DNA of 64,000 nucleotides from NCBI RefSeq assembly GCF_009674535.1, contig NZ_WKJK01000019.1, positions 1-64,000 of the forward strand. The letters are read 5' to 3'. The notes beneath the pieces were generated by a model that was not told where the DNA came from, ran no database searches, and saw nothing but the letters and a program-made list of their open reading frames with translations. The position numbers and the translations under genes were made by a program. Below are positions 10,068-18,275 of this stretch, piece after piece. The stretch's first letter is position 1; every line of letters begins with the position of its first letter. The stretch is from Duganella guangzhouensis (GTDB lineage: Bacteria > Pseudomonadota > Gammaproteobacteria > Burkholderiales > Burkholderiaceae_D).

Positions 10068-10403
10068 ATGGGCGAATCAGAATTCCTGGCGCAAGCCGAG
10101 GCCACCTTGAACGCGATCGAGGCGGCGCTGGACCGTTTGAACGATGCCGATATGACCGATGTCGAGTGCAGCCGCAGTGGCAATGTGCTGGAAATCGAGT
10201 TTATCGACAATGGTTCCAAGATCATCGTCAACAGCCAGGCGGCGATGCAGGAGCTGTGGGTGGCGTCGCGTTCGGGCGGTTATCACTACCGTCAGAAGGA
10301 CGGCCAGTGGCTCAACACCCGCGACGGCTCCGAGCTGTTTGCCACCCTGTCCGAGGAAGTCACGAAGCAGGGCGGCAGTCCGGTGGTGGTCAGCCCGGCT
10401 TAA
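10068..10403 (+). CDS. cyaY: Iron donor protein CyaY (bacterial frataxin)
   Basis: CyaY binds iron and modulates Fe-S cluster assembly through IscS. The 111-residue protein from ATG 10068 has GGAG 6 bp upstream; an earlier in-frame GTG at 10047 lacks a good site. The acidic first helix (ESEFLAQAEATLNAIEAALD) and the strand core with ASRSGGYHY and LFATLSEEV are characteristic. It is divergent from lptM-lysA and its stop overlaps the mrcA stop tail-to-tail by 4 bp. Confidence 0.95.
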   Translation: MGESEFLAQAEATLNAIEAALDRLNDADMTDVECSRSGNVLEIEFIDNGSKIIVNSQAAMQELWVASRSGGYHYRQKDGQWLNTRDGSELFATLSEEVTKQGGSPVVVSPA

Positions 10404-12760
10404 AACAGCTCGTTTTTCACCGCGTCCTTGGCCTTTTCCTCGGCCGGGGTGCCGTGCCCCGGCGCGTCGAGGTTGTTGACCCCGGCGCCCGGCGGATTTT
10501 CCGCATAGTAGTACTCATCCCCCACCAGCATCACGCCTTCCGGCACCGCGCGTTCCTCGATTGGAATGCTCTTCAGCGCTTTTTGCATGTAGCTGATCCA
10601 GATCGGCAGCGCCAGGCCGCCACCGGTTTCGCGGTTACCCAGGTTTTTCGGCTGGTCATAGCCAATCCAGGCGATGCCCACCAGCTTCGGCTGGTAGCCG
10701 GCGAACCAGGCGTCGATCGAATCGTTGGTGGTACCGGTCTTGCCGGCGATGTCGCGGCGGCCCAGTACATTGGCCTTGGCGGCGGTGCCGAAGCGCACCA
10801 CGTCCTTCAGCATGCTATCCATCAGGAAGGCGTTGCGCTCGTCGATCACGCGGTTTTTCTCGTCGCCGGCCAGGTCTGGATGGGCTTGCGACAGGATCTT
10901 GCCGTCGGCATCGGTCACTTTCGAGATCAGGTAAGGGCTGACCTTGTAGCCGCCGTTGGCGAACACCGCGTAGGCGCCGGCCATTTGCAGCGGCGTCACG
11001 TTGCCGGCGCCCAGGGCCAGCGTCAGGTAGGGCGGATTCTTTTCAGCGTCAAAGCCGAAGCGGGTCGCGTATTCCTGGCCGTATTTGGCGCCGATGCGGT
11101 GCAGGATGCGGATCGAGATCATGTTCTTGGACTTGGTCAGGCCCTTGCGCATGGTCATCGGGCCTTCGTACTTGCCGTCGTAGTTCTTCGGTTCCCACGC
11201 CTGGCCGCCGGTCTGGCCGGCGTCAAACGAGATCGGCGCATCGTTGATGATGGTGGCCGGCGACAGCCCGCGCTCCAGCGACGCCGAATAGATGAACGGC
11301 TTGAACGACGAGCCCGGCTGACGCCAGGCCTGGGTCACGTGGTTGAACTTGTTGCGGTTGTAGTCGAAGCCGCCCACCAGCGATTTGATCGCGCCGTCGG
11401 TGGTGCTGGCCGAGACGAAGGCCGATTCGATTTCCGGCATCTGCGCCACCAGCCAGTCTTTACCCTCCTGCATGACGCGGATCACCGCGCCGCGACGGAT
11501 GCGCTTGTTCGGCGGGTTCTTGTCCGACAGCCAGGAGCGGCCCTGTTCCAAGCCGGCGCCGCTGATCTTGATTTCCTCGCCCGAGGCGGTGACGGCAGTG
11601 ATCAGCTGCGGCGTGGCCGACAGCACCATGGCGGCGATGATGTCGTCGCTGTCCGGATGGTCGGCCAGTTCGGTCTCGATGGCGTCGTCGGCCTCTTCCT
11701 TGTTGGCCGGGATGTCGATGTACGCCTCGGGGCCGCGATAGGCGTGGCGGCGCTCGTAATCCATCACGCCCTTGCGCAGCGCCAGGTAGGCGGCGTCCTG
11801 GTCGGCCTTGGTGATGGTGGTGAACACGTTCAAGCCACGGGTGTAAGTGTCTTCCTTGAATTGCTCGTACACCAGCTGGCGCGCCAGCTCGGCCACGTAC
11901 TCGGCGTGCACGCCGAATTCGCTGCTGTCGGTTTTCACTTTCAGCTCTTCGTTTTTGGCGGCCTCGAATTGCTTGTCGCTGATGTAGCCCAGCTCATGCA
12001 TGCGTTGCAGAATGTATTGTTGGCGGGTGCGCGCGCGCTTCGGGTTGACCACCGGATTGTAGGCCGATGGCGCTTTTGGCAGGCCGGCCAGCATGGCGGC
12101 TTCGGCCACGCTAATGTCGCGCAGATTTTTGCCGAAATAGATTTGTGCGGCGGACGAGAAGCCGTAGGCGCGCTGACCCAGATAGATCTGGTTCATATAG
12201 ACCTCCAGAATCTGATCCTTGCTCAGGTTCTTTTCGATCTTCCACGCCAGCAGCATCTCGTACACCTTGCGCTTGATGGTTTGTTCGCTGGACAGGAAGA
12301 AGTTGCGCGCCACCTGCTGGGTGATGGTGGAGGCGCCTTGCTTGCCGCCGCTGCCGAGCGCGTTGTGCAGGCCGGCGCGCAGGATGCCGGTGTAGTCGAC
12401 GCCGCCGTGCTCGTAGAAACGGTCGTCCTCGATCGCCAGCACGGCTTTTTTCATCACATCGGGGATGTCCTTGATGCGCACCAGGTTGCGGCGCTCTTCG
12501 CCGAATTCGCCGATCAGCACGTTATCGGCGGAGAAGATCCGCAGCGGCATCTTCGGCCGGTAGTCGGTCAGCGTGTCGAGTTCGGGCAGATTGGGATAGG
12601 CCAGCGCCAGGCCGAACACCACCAGCAGCACGCCGGTCACGCCCAGTCCCAGCACGGACAGACCGGCCAGCAGGAAGAAACGGGAAGCTTTGTTGCGCGG
12701 TTTGGACGCGCCCTGGTCGGACGGGCCGGATGGTGGCGGGGCCGAATTGGAAGAAGCCAT
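10400..12760 (-). CDS. mrcA: Penicillin-binding protein 1A, bifunctional peptidoglycan synthase
   Basis: This class A PBP polymerises glycan strands and cross-links peptides. The 786-residue protein has a short proline-rich cytoplasmic tail, one membrane anchor (about 28-55), a GT51 glycosyltransferase domain beginning at EDDRFYEHGG (111-120), an OB-like insert, and a transpeptidase domain with the nucleophile motif SSFK, SKN (in TKSKNMIS) and KTGTT. It is divergent from pilMNOPQ, the standard arrangement in Beta- and Gammaproteobacteria. Confidence 0.97.
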   Translation of the reverse strand: MASSNSAPPPSGPSDQGASKPRNKASRFFLLAGLSVLGLGVTGVLLVVFGLALAYPNLPELDTLTDYRPKMPLRIFSADNVLIGEFGEERRNLVRIKDIPDVMKKAVLAIEDDRFYEHGGVDYTGILRAGLHNALGSGGKQGASTITQQVARNFFLSSEQTIKRKVYEMLLAWKIEKNLSKDQILEVYMNQIYLGQRAYGFSSAAQIYFGKNLRDISVAEAAMLAGLPKAPSAYNPVVNPKRARTRQQYILQRMHELGYISDKQFEAAKNEELKVKTDSSEFGVHAEYVAELARQLVYEQFKEDTYTRGLNVFTTITKADQDAAYLALRKGVMDYERRHAYRGPEAYIDIPANKEEADDAIETELADHPDSDDIIAAMVLSATPQLITAVTASGEEIKISGAGLEQGRSWLSDKNPPNKRIRRGAVIRVMQEGKDWLVAQMPEIESAFVSASTTDGAIKSLVGGFDYNRNKFNHVTQAWRQPGSSFKPFIYSASLERGLSPATIINDAPISFDAGQTGGQAWEPKNYDGKYEGPMTMRKGLTKSKNMISIRILHRIGAKYGQEYATRFGFDAEKNPPYLTLALGAGNVTPLQMAGAYAVFANGGYKVSPYLISKVTDADGKILSQAHPDLAGDEKNRVIDERNAFLMDSMLKDVVRFGTAAKANVLGRRDIAGKTGTTNDSIDAWFAGYQPKLVGIAWIGYDQPKNLGNRETGGGLALPIWISYMQKALKSIPIEERAVPEGVMLVGDEYYYAENPPGAGVNNLDAPGHGTPAEEKAKDAVKNELF

Positions 12761-12950
12761 GCAGTTCGATCTTTCTGTTATGTGTGCGGGTGATTATAAG
12801 CGAGCGGCAAGGCCCACGGCGCGTCGTGCCAAATGACAGAAATATTTTCCCGATAGCAATAAAATAAATCAGTTGTTTTTGCTGCTACAGAGTGAAAAAC
12901 AAGTGTGGCGAAACCCTCACACAACGGCAATTGTGCACAGCAGAAATACC

Positions 12951-12979
12951 TTTACACTTAAATAGGCAGGATTTAATGT
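12951..12979 (+). promoter_or_regulatory. Candidate sigma-70 promoter of the pil operon
   Basis: TTTACA (12951-12956) and TAATGT (12974-12979) are separated by 17 bp in the AT-rich 340-bp region between mrcA and pilM. The hexamers match four to five of six consensus bases. The rest of the region (12761-13100) holds no convincing gene. Confidence 0.6.
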
Positions 12980-13100
12980 ACAGGCTGATATAAGCCTTCT
13001 AAACGCTGGTTTTAAAACGAGTTCCATTTATGCAAACACTTCGACAGCAGGTTCGGATGCACTGCGGTGCAGGCGCCAGCCATGGTGACGGGGGATGCGC

Positions 13101-14183
13101 ATGATCGATCTCAAAACCCTGCTGGGCCAAGGCAACCCGCCGTTGGTGGGGATTGATATTTCCACTTCCAGCGTGCGGCTGGTGGAGCTGGCGCAGGGCA
13201 GCAAGGGCGCCGGCGATTACCGCCTGGAGCGCTATGCCAGCGAACCGCTGCCGCGCAACGCTGTCACTGACGGCAACATCGAAAACCTGGACCAGGTGGT
13301 GGAAGCGGTGCGCCGGGTCTGGAAGAAGAGCGGCACCAAGGCGCGCCTGGCCGCGCTGGGCATGCCGCCGGCGTCCGTGATCACCAAGAAAATCATTCTG
13401 CCGGCCGGGCTGTCGGAAGACCAGCTGGAAGTGCAGGTCGAGTCCGAAGCCAGCCAGTACATCCCGTTTGCGCTTGATGAGGTCAGCCTGGACTTCGACG
13501 TCATCGGCCCGGCCGCCAACTCGGCCGAGGACATTGAAGTGATGCTGGCCGCCTCGCGCCGCGAAAAGGTCGAGGACCGGGTCGCGATTGCCGAAGCGTC
13601 CGGCCTCAAGGCCACCGTGATGGACATTGAATCCTACGCCGCGCGCGCCGCGCTGGACCGCGTGATCGCCCAACTGCCGGAAGCCGGTACCAACCAGGTG
13701 ATCGCGCTGTTCCAGATCGGCGCCCAGGTGACCCATATTTCGGTGATGCTGGACGGCGTTACCGTCTACGAGCGCGAGCAGCCGTTTGGCGGCAACACGC
13801 TGACCCAGGACATCGTGCGCAGCTATGGCCTGTCGTTCGACGAGGCCGAGGCGCGCAAGAAAACCGGCGACCTGCCGGAAAACTATCAGGCCGAGCTGCT
13901 GACGCCGTTCCTGGAAAGCGCCGCGCTGGAAATCACCCGCGCCATTCAGTTCTTCTACACCTCCACTCCCTACACCCGGGTCGACCAGCTGTACCTGGCT
14001 GGCGGCTGCGCGCTGATTCCCGGCCTGCTGGACCTGGTGGCCAGCCGCACCCGCATTTCCAGCGCGGTGATCTCGCCGTTCAAGGGCATGCAGATCGGCC
14101 CTTCGGTGCGCGAATCGCAGCTGCGGCTCGACGCCCCGGCCTATATGGTGGCCTGCGGCCTGGCCATGCGGAGGTTCGGCTGA
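13101..14183 (+). CDS. pilM: Type IV pilus assembly protein PilM, actin-like ATPase
   Basis: PilM is the cytoplasmic actin-fold member of the pilus alignment subcomplex and binds the N-terminus of PilN. The 360-residue protein shows the phosphate-1 type loop GIDISTSSVRLVEL near residue 17 and the adenosine-site loop LYLAGGCALIPGL near 300. The ATG at 13101 is preferred because GGGGG ends 6 bp upstream, although an ATG two codons earlier is possible. It begins a tight five-gene operon; the stop overlaps pilN by one base. Confidence 0.95.
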   Translation: MIDLKTLLGQGNPPLVGIDISTSSVRLVELAQGSKGAGDYRLERYASEPLPRNAVTDGNIENLDQVVEAVRRVWKKSGTKARLAALGMPPASVITKKIILPAGLSEDQLEVQVESEASQYIPFALDEVSLDFDVIGPAANSAEDIEVMLAASRREKVEDRVAIAEASGLKATVMDIESYAARAALDRVIAQLPEAGTNQVIALFQIGAQVTHISVMLDGVTVYEREQPFGGNTLTQDIVRSYGLSFDEAEARKKTGDLPENYQAELLTPFLESAALEITRAIQFFYTSTPYTRVDQLYLAGGCALIPGLLDLVASRTRISSAVISPFKGMQIGPSVRESQLRLDAPAYMVACGLAMRRFG

Positions 14184-14824
14184 TGATACGCATAAACCTG
14201 CTGCCGCACCGCGAGGAAAAGCGCAAGCAAAAGAAGCAAGCCTTCATTGCGCTGCTGGCGTTGGGTGCCGTGGTGGGCGTCGGCATCGTGCTGCTGGTGG
14301 GCGGCTATAACGCGCGCGCGATCGCGATCCAGGAAGCGCGCAACAAGGAATTGAAAACCGCCATCACCGGCCTCGACAAAAAGATCGCCGAGATCGCCAC
14401 GCTGAAGCAGGAAATCGAAGCGCTGAAGGCGCGCCAGCAGGCGGTGGAGGATTTGCAGGGCGACCGCAACCAGCCGGTGTATCTGCTGGATGAGCTGGTC
14501 AAGCAGACGCCGGCCGGCGTCTACCTGAAGGGTTTCCGCCAGGATGGGCAGAAGGTCGCCGTCAACGGTTATGCGCAGTCGCAGGAGCGGGTGTCGGAAT
14601 TGCTGCGCAATCTGGCCGGCGTGTCGCCGTGGCTGGAAAAGCCAGACCTGATTGAGGTGAAGTCGACTGGCCTGGGCGCCGGCAAGACCGCGCGCAAGGT
14701 GGTGGAGTTCAACCTCAACGTCAACATCAAGCGTCCGCGCGACAAGGACAAGCCGGAAGAGGGCGCCAAGGGCAAACCAGCTGGCGCCGCACCGACCACC
14801 GGCATGCCGCCGGCCCACGCTTAG
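14183..14824 (+). CDS. pilN: Type IV pilus inner-membrane protein PilN
   Basis: PilN forms a heterodimer with PilO in the inner membrane and connects PilM to the periplasmic part of the pilus machine. The 213-residue protein begins MIRINLLPHREEKRK, the conserved PilM-binding N-terminus with the INLLP motif, followed by one membrane span (about 20-42) and a periplasmic coiled coil (ITGLDKKIAEIATLKQEIEA). The C-terminus is a lysine/proline-rich tail. It overlaps pilM by one base. Confidence 0.95.
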   Translation: MIRINLLPHREEKRKQKKQAFIALLALGAVVGVGIVLLVGGYNARAIAIQEARNKELKTAITGLDKKIAEIATLKQEIEALKARQQAVEDLQGDRNQPVYLLDELVKQTPAGVYLKGFRQDGQKVAVNGYAQSQERVSELLRNLAGVSPWLEKPDLIEVKSTGLGAGKTARKVVEFNLNVNIKRPRDKDKPEEGAKGKPAGAAPTTGMPPAHA

Positions 14825-14833
14825 GAACGCGCC

Positions 14834-15514
14834 ATGGCCAAGGCTAATCTGAACATCAACCTCAACGACGTGTTCGCCAATCTGGCGGACCAGTTCCGCG
14901 ATCTCAGCGGCCGTCATCCGGGCCAGTGGCCGGTGCTGCCGCGCACCCTGTGTGCGCTGGGCGTGACCGCCGCCGTCTGCGTGGCCGGCTATTTCGCCTA
15001 CTGGAGCTCGCAGTTCGAGGAACAGGACGCCGGCGCCCAGCAGGAAGCCAAGCTGCGCGACGAGTACAAGATCAAGACCGCGCAGGCGATCAACCTGGAG
15101 GCGCTGCGGGCGCAGAAGGCCCAGGTCGACCTGTACGTCGACCGTCTGCAGAAGCAACTGCCGAGCAAGGCCGAAATGGCGGCGCTGCTGACCGACATCA
15201 ATCAGGCCGGCACCGGCCGTGGCCTGCAGTTCGAGCTGTTCAAGCCGCAACAGGTGGTGGTCAAGGATTACTACGCCGAGCTGCCGATCGACATCAAGAT
15301 CACCGGCAGCTACCACGACATCGGCGCCTTCACCGGCGACATCGCCAACCTGCCGCGCATCGTCACCCTCAACAATCTGGCGCTGAGCACCGGCAAAGAT
15401 GGCACGCTGATGCTGGAAGCGGTGGCCAAGACCTTCCGCTACCTCGATCCGGAAGAAGTGGCCGCACAGCGCAAGGCCGCCGCCGACAAGAAAAAGGCGG
15501 CCAAACGATCATGA
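14834..15514 (+). CDS. pilO: Type IV pilus inner-membrane protein PilO
   Basis: PilO pairs with PilN. The 226-residue protein has a cytoplasmic stretch, a membrane helix (about 37-55, LCALGVTAAVCVAGYFAYW), a coiled coil containing ALRAQKAQVDLYVDRLQKQL, and a ferredoxin-like periplasmic domain with IDIKITGSYHDIGAFTGDI. The lysine-rich end overlaps pilP by four bases (ATGA). Confidence 0.95.
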   Translation: MAKANLNINLNDVFANLADQFRDLSGRHPGQWPVLPRTLCALGVTAAVCVAGYFAYWSSQFEEQDAGAQQEAKLRDEYKIKTAQAINLEALRAQKAQVDLYVDRLQKQLPSKAEMAALLTDINQAGTGRGLQFELFKPQQVVVKDYYAELPIDIKITGSYHDIGAFTGDIANLPRIVTLNNLALSTGKDGTLMLEAVAKTFRYLDPEEVAAQRKAAADKKKAAKRS

Positions 15515-16056
15515 AAACCTTGAATTTCGCCTGGCTGGTTCTGTTGACGGCCGCCCTCGCCGGCTGCGGCGACAGTGACGTGCAGGAAGTGCGCGCCTGG
15601 ATGAAGCAGGTCGACGCCCAGACCCAGGTGCGGGTGCCGCCGCTGGCCGAGCCCAAGACCTTCATCCCTTACGCCTACCAGCACAAGGACGATCTCGATC
15701 CGTTCAATCCCAACAAGCTGCTGGCCGAGCTGGCCAAGCAGGCCGCCGCCGGCGGCGGCAACGGCCTCAAGCCGGATACCGAGCGCCGCAAGGAGTTGCT
15801 GGAGACTTATCCGCTGGACACCATCAAGATGGTCGGCACCATTGAGAAAAAAGGCGTGGTGCACGCCGTGCTGCAGGTCGACCGCGCCGTGCATCAGGTG
15901 GTGGTGGGCCAGCATCTGGGGCAGAACTACGGCCGCATCACCGCCATCAACGAGAACACCGTCAATATCAAGGAAATCGTCCAGGACGCCACCGGTGACT
16001 GGGTCGAGCGCCTGTCCAAGTTGGAACTGCAGGAAAGCAAGGAGAACACCAAATGA
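15511..16056 (+). CDS. pilP: Type IV pilus lipoprotein PilP
   Basis: PilP is an inner-membrane lipoprotein that links PilNO to the PilQ secretin. The 181-residue protein has a signal with lipobox LAGC followed by GDSDVQEVRAWM, a flexible segment, and a beta-domain (LDTIKMVGTIEKKGVVHAVL). The start overlaps the pilO stop as ATGA and the stop overlaps pilQ in the same way, showing translational coupling along the operon. Confidence 0.95.
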   Translation: MKTLNFAWLVLLTAALAGCGDSDVQEVRAWMKQVDAQTQVRVPPLAEPKTFIPYAYQHKDDLDPFNPNKLLAELAKQAAAGGGNGLKPDTERRKELLETYPLDTIKMVGTIEKKGVVHAVLQVDRAVHQVVVGQHLGQNYGRITAINENTVNIKEIVQDATGDWVERLSKLELQESKENTK

Positions 16057-18248
16057 CCGCTCATCATACGGCCCGACGCCTGCTCGCCGCCGCGACCTGG
16101 GCGCCGCTATTCGCCCTGGCGCTGTGCATGCAGTTGCTGCCGGCGCACGCCCAGAACGGCGCCGGCAACGCCAACGCCATCGAATCGATTACCGCCAACC
16201 AGCAGGGCGCCAACGTCATCGTCAAGATTGCGCTGCGCAACGCGCCGGAGAAAGCGCCGATCAGCTTTGCGATCAGCAATCCGGCCCGTATCGCGCTCGA
16301 CTTCGGCGCCACCGTCAACGCCACCGGCAAGACCACGCTGGAACTGAACCAGGGCGATCTGCGCGGCGTCAACGTGGTGCAGGCCGGCGAACGCTCGCGC
16401 CTGGTGTTCAATCTGAAACGCGCGCTCAACTACGCTACCGTCATCGACGGCAAGTCGGTGATTTTGACCATTGATGGTTCCGGCGGCGTCGCCACCGCGG
16501 TCGATGCCAGCGGCGTGCCGGCCGCTCCGGCCGCTCCGGCTGCGCCGGCTGCCGCACCAGCCGCGCGGCAACTGCTGCGCGATCTCGATTTCCGTCGCGG
16601 CGCCAACGGCGAGGGCCGCATTGTGGTCGACCTGCCCAACAACCAGGTGGCGGTTGACGTGCGTCAGACCCCGACCGGCGTGGTGGTCGATTTCCTCAAG
16701 ACCGGCCTGCCGGAAAACCTGCGCCGCAAGCTGGACGTGGGCGACTTCGGCACCCCGGTATCGCAGGTCACCACCGTGCCGCAGGGCGAGAACACGCGCA
16801 TGACCATCGAGGCGCGCGGCCTGTGGGAACAGACCGTGTACCAGAGCGACACCCAGCTGGTGGTCGACGTCAAACCGATCAAGGAAGATCCAAACAAGCT
16901 GACCCAGGGTTCGCAGGGCTATCGCGGCGAGAAGCTGTCGTTCAATTTCCAGAACGTGGAAGTGCGGGCGGCGCTGCAGGCGATTGCCGATATTTCCGGC
17001 CTCAACATCATCACCAGCGACAGCGTCAGCGGCAACCTGACCTTGCGCCTGAAGGAAGTGCCGTGGGATCAGGCGCTGGACGTGATCCTGCAGGCCAAGG
17101 GCCTGGACATGCGCAAGAACGGCTCGGTGCTGTGGATCGCGCCCAAGGAAGAATTGCTGACCAAGGAAAAGCTGGAGCTGGAACAGAAAGCCCAGATCGC
17201 CGACCTGGAGCCGCTGAAGTCGGAAATCTTCCAGCTGAATTACCAGAAGGCCGAGGCGTTTAAAACCGTGTTTGGCCTGGAGGGCGGCGCCGACAGCAAG
17301 AACCGCATCCTGTCCAAGCGCGGTAGCGCCATCATCGAGCCGCGCACCAATCAGCTGTTCGTCACCGATATCGCCTCCAAGCTGGACGATGTGCGCCGCC
17401 TGATCGCCAAGACCGACGTCGCCACCAAGCAGGTGCTGATCGAGGCCCGTATCGTCGAGGCCAGCGACACCTTCACCCGCAACCTCGGCGCCAAGCTCGG
17501 CTTCACCGACCTGCGCACCCAGCAGGGCGGCACCTCGGGTTACCAGATCGGCAGCAGCAACACCAGCGTGGCGGTCAGCGGCAACATCACCGGCGTGCAG
17601 GAAACCACCGGCCAGATCGCCGTCACCGACAGCGCCGCCTCCAACTCCCAGTTCGTCAACCTGCCGGCGGCCAGCATCAACGGCAACCAGGCCGGCAGCC
17701 TGGCGATCAGCCTGTTCTCGGCGGCGGCCAACCGCTTCCTGAATCTGGAACTATCGGCGCTGGAAGAGGATGGCACCGGCAAGATCATTTCCAGCCCGCG
17801 CGTGATTACCGCCGACAAGTCGGTGGCGCTGATCGAGCAGGGCGTCGAGCTGCCGTACCAGGTGGCCACCAGCAGCGGCGCCACCTCGATTCAATTCCGC
17901 AAGGCCAATCTGCGGCTGGAAGTGACGCCGCAAATCACGCCGGACGGCAATGTGGTGATCGACGTCGACGTCAACAAGGATAGCGTGGGCACCGAAACCC
18001 GCTCCGGTTACGCGATCGACACCAAACACGTCAAAACCCAGGTGATGGTGGATAACGGCGGCACCGTGGTGCTGGGCGGGATCTATCAGCAGACCGAGCG
18101 CAGCACCACCGACAAAGTGCCGCTGCTGGGTGACTTGCCCGTGCTGGGTTACCTATTCCGCAGCAACAGCCGCACCAATGACAAGACGGAGCTGTTGGTA
18201 TTTATCACGCCGAAGATCGTGACCGAGCGCCTGTCAACGGCGCGCTAG
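16053..18248 (+). CDS. pilQ: Type IV pilus secretin PilQ
   Basis: PilQ forms the outer-membrane channel for the pilus. The 731-residue protein has a signal peptide ending LLPAHAQ, two AMIN domains that bind peptidoglycan (about 40-130 and 170-275) separated by a Pro-Ala linker, an STN-type domain beginning KLSFNFQNVEVRAAL, an N1 domain and the C-terminal secretin pore with VVLGGIYQQTERSTTDKVPL. All parts are present and intact. Confidence 0.96.
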   Translation: MTAHHTARRLLAAATWAPLFALALCMQLLPAHAQNGAGNANAIESITANQQGANVIVKIALRNAPEKAPISFAISNPARIALDFGATVNATGKTTLELNQGDLRGVNVVQAGERSRLVFNLKRALNYATVIDGKSVILTIDGSGGVATAVDASGVPAAPAAPAAPAAAPAARQLLRDLDFRRGANGEGRIVVDLPNNQVAVDVRQTPTGVVVDFLKTGLPENLRRKLDVGDFGTPVSQVTTVPQGENTRMTIEARGLWEQTVYQSDTQLVVDVKPIKEDPNKLTQGSQGYRGEKLSFNFQNVEVRAALQAIADISGLNIITSDSVSGNLTLRLKEVPWDQALDVILQAKGLDMRKNGSVLWIAPKEELLTKEKLELEQKAQIADLEPLKSEIFQLNYQKAEAFKTVFGLEGGADSKNRILSKRGSAIIEPRTNQLFVTDIASKLDDVRRLIAKTDVATKQVLIEARIVEASDTFTRNLGAKLGFTDLRTQQGGTSGYQIGSSNTSVAVSGNITGVQETTGQIAVTDSAASNSQFVNLPAASINGNQAGSLAISLFSAAANRFLNLELSALEEDGTGKIISSPRVITADKSVALIEQGVELPYQVATSSGATSIQFRKANLRLEVTPQITPDGNVVIDVDVNKDSVGTETRSGYAIDTKHVKTQVMVDNGGTVVLGGIYQQTERSTTDKVPLLGDLPVLGYLFRSNSRTNDKTELLVFITPKIVTERLSTAR

Positions 18249-18275
18249 ATTGAATCAACTTCGAGGAATCGTTTC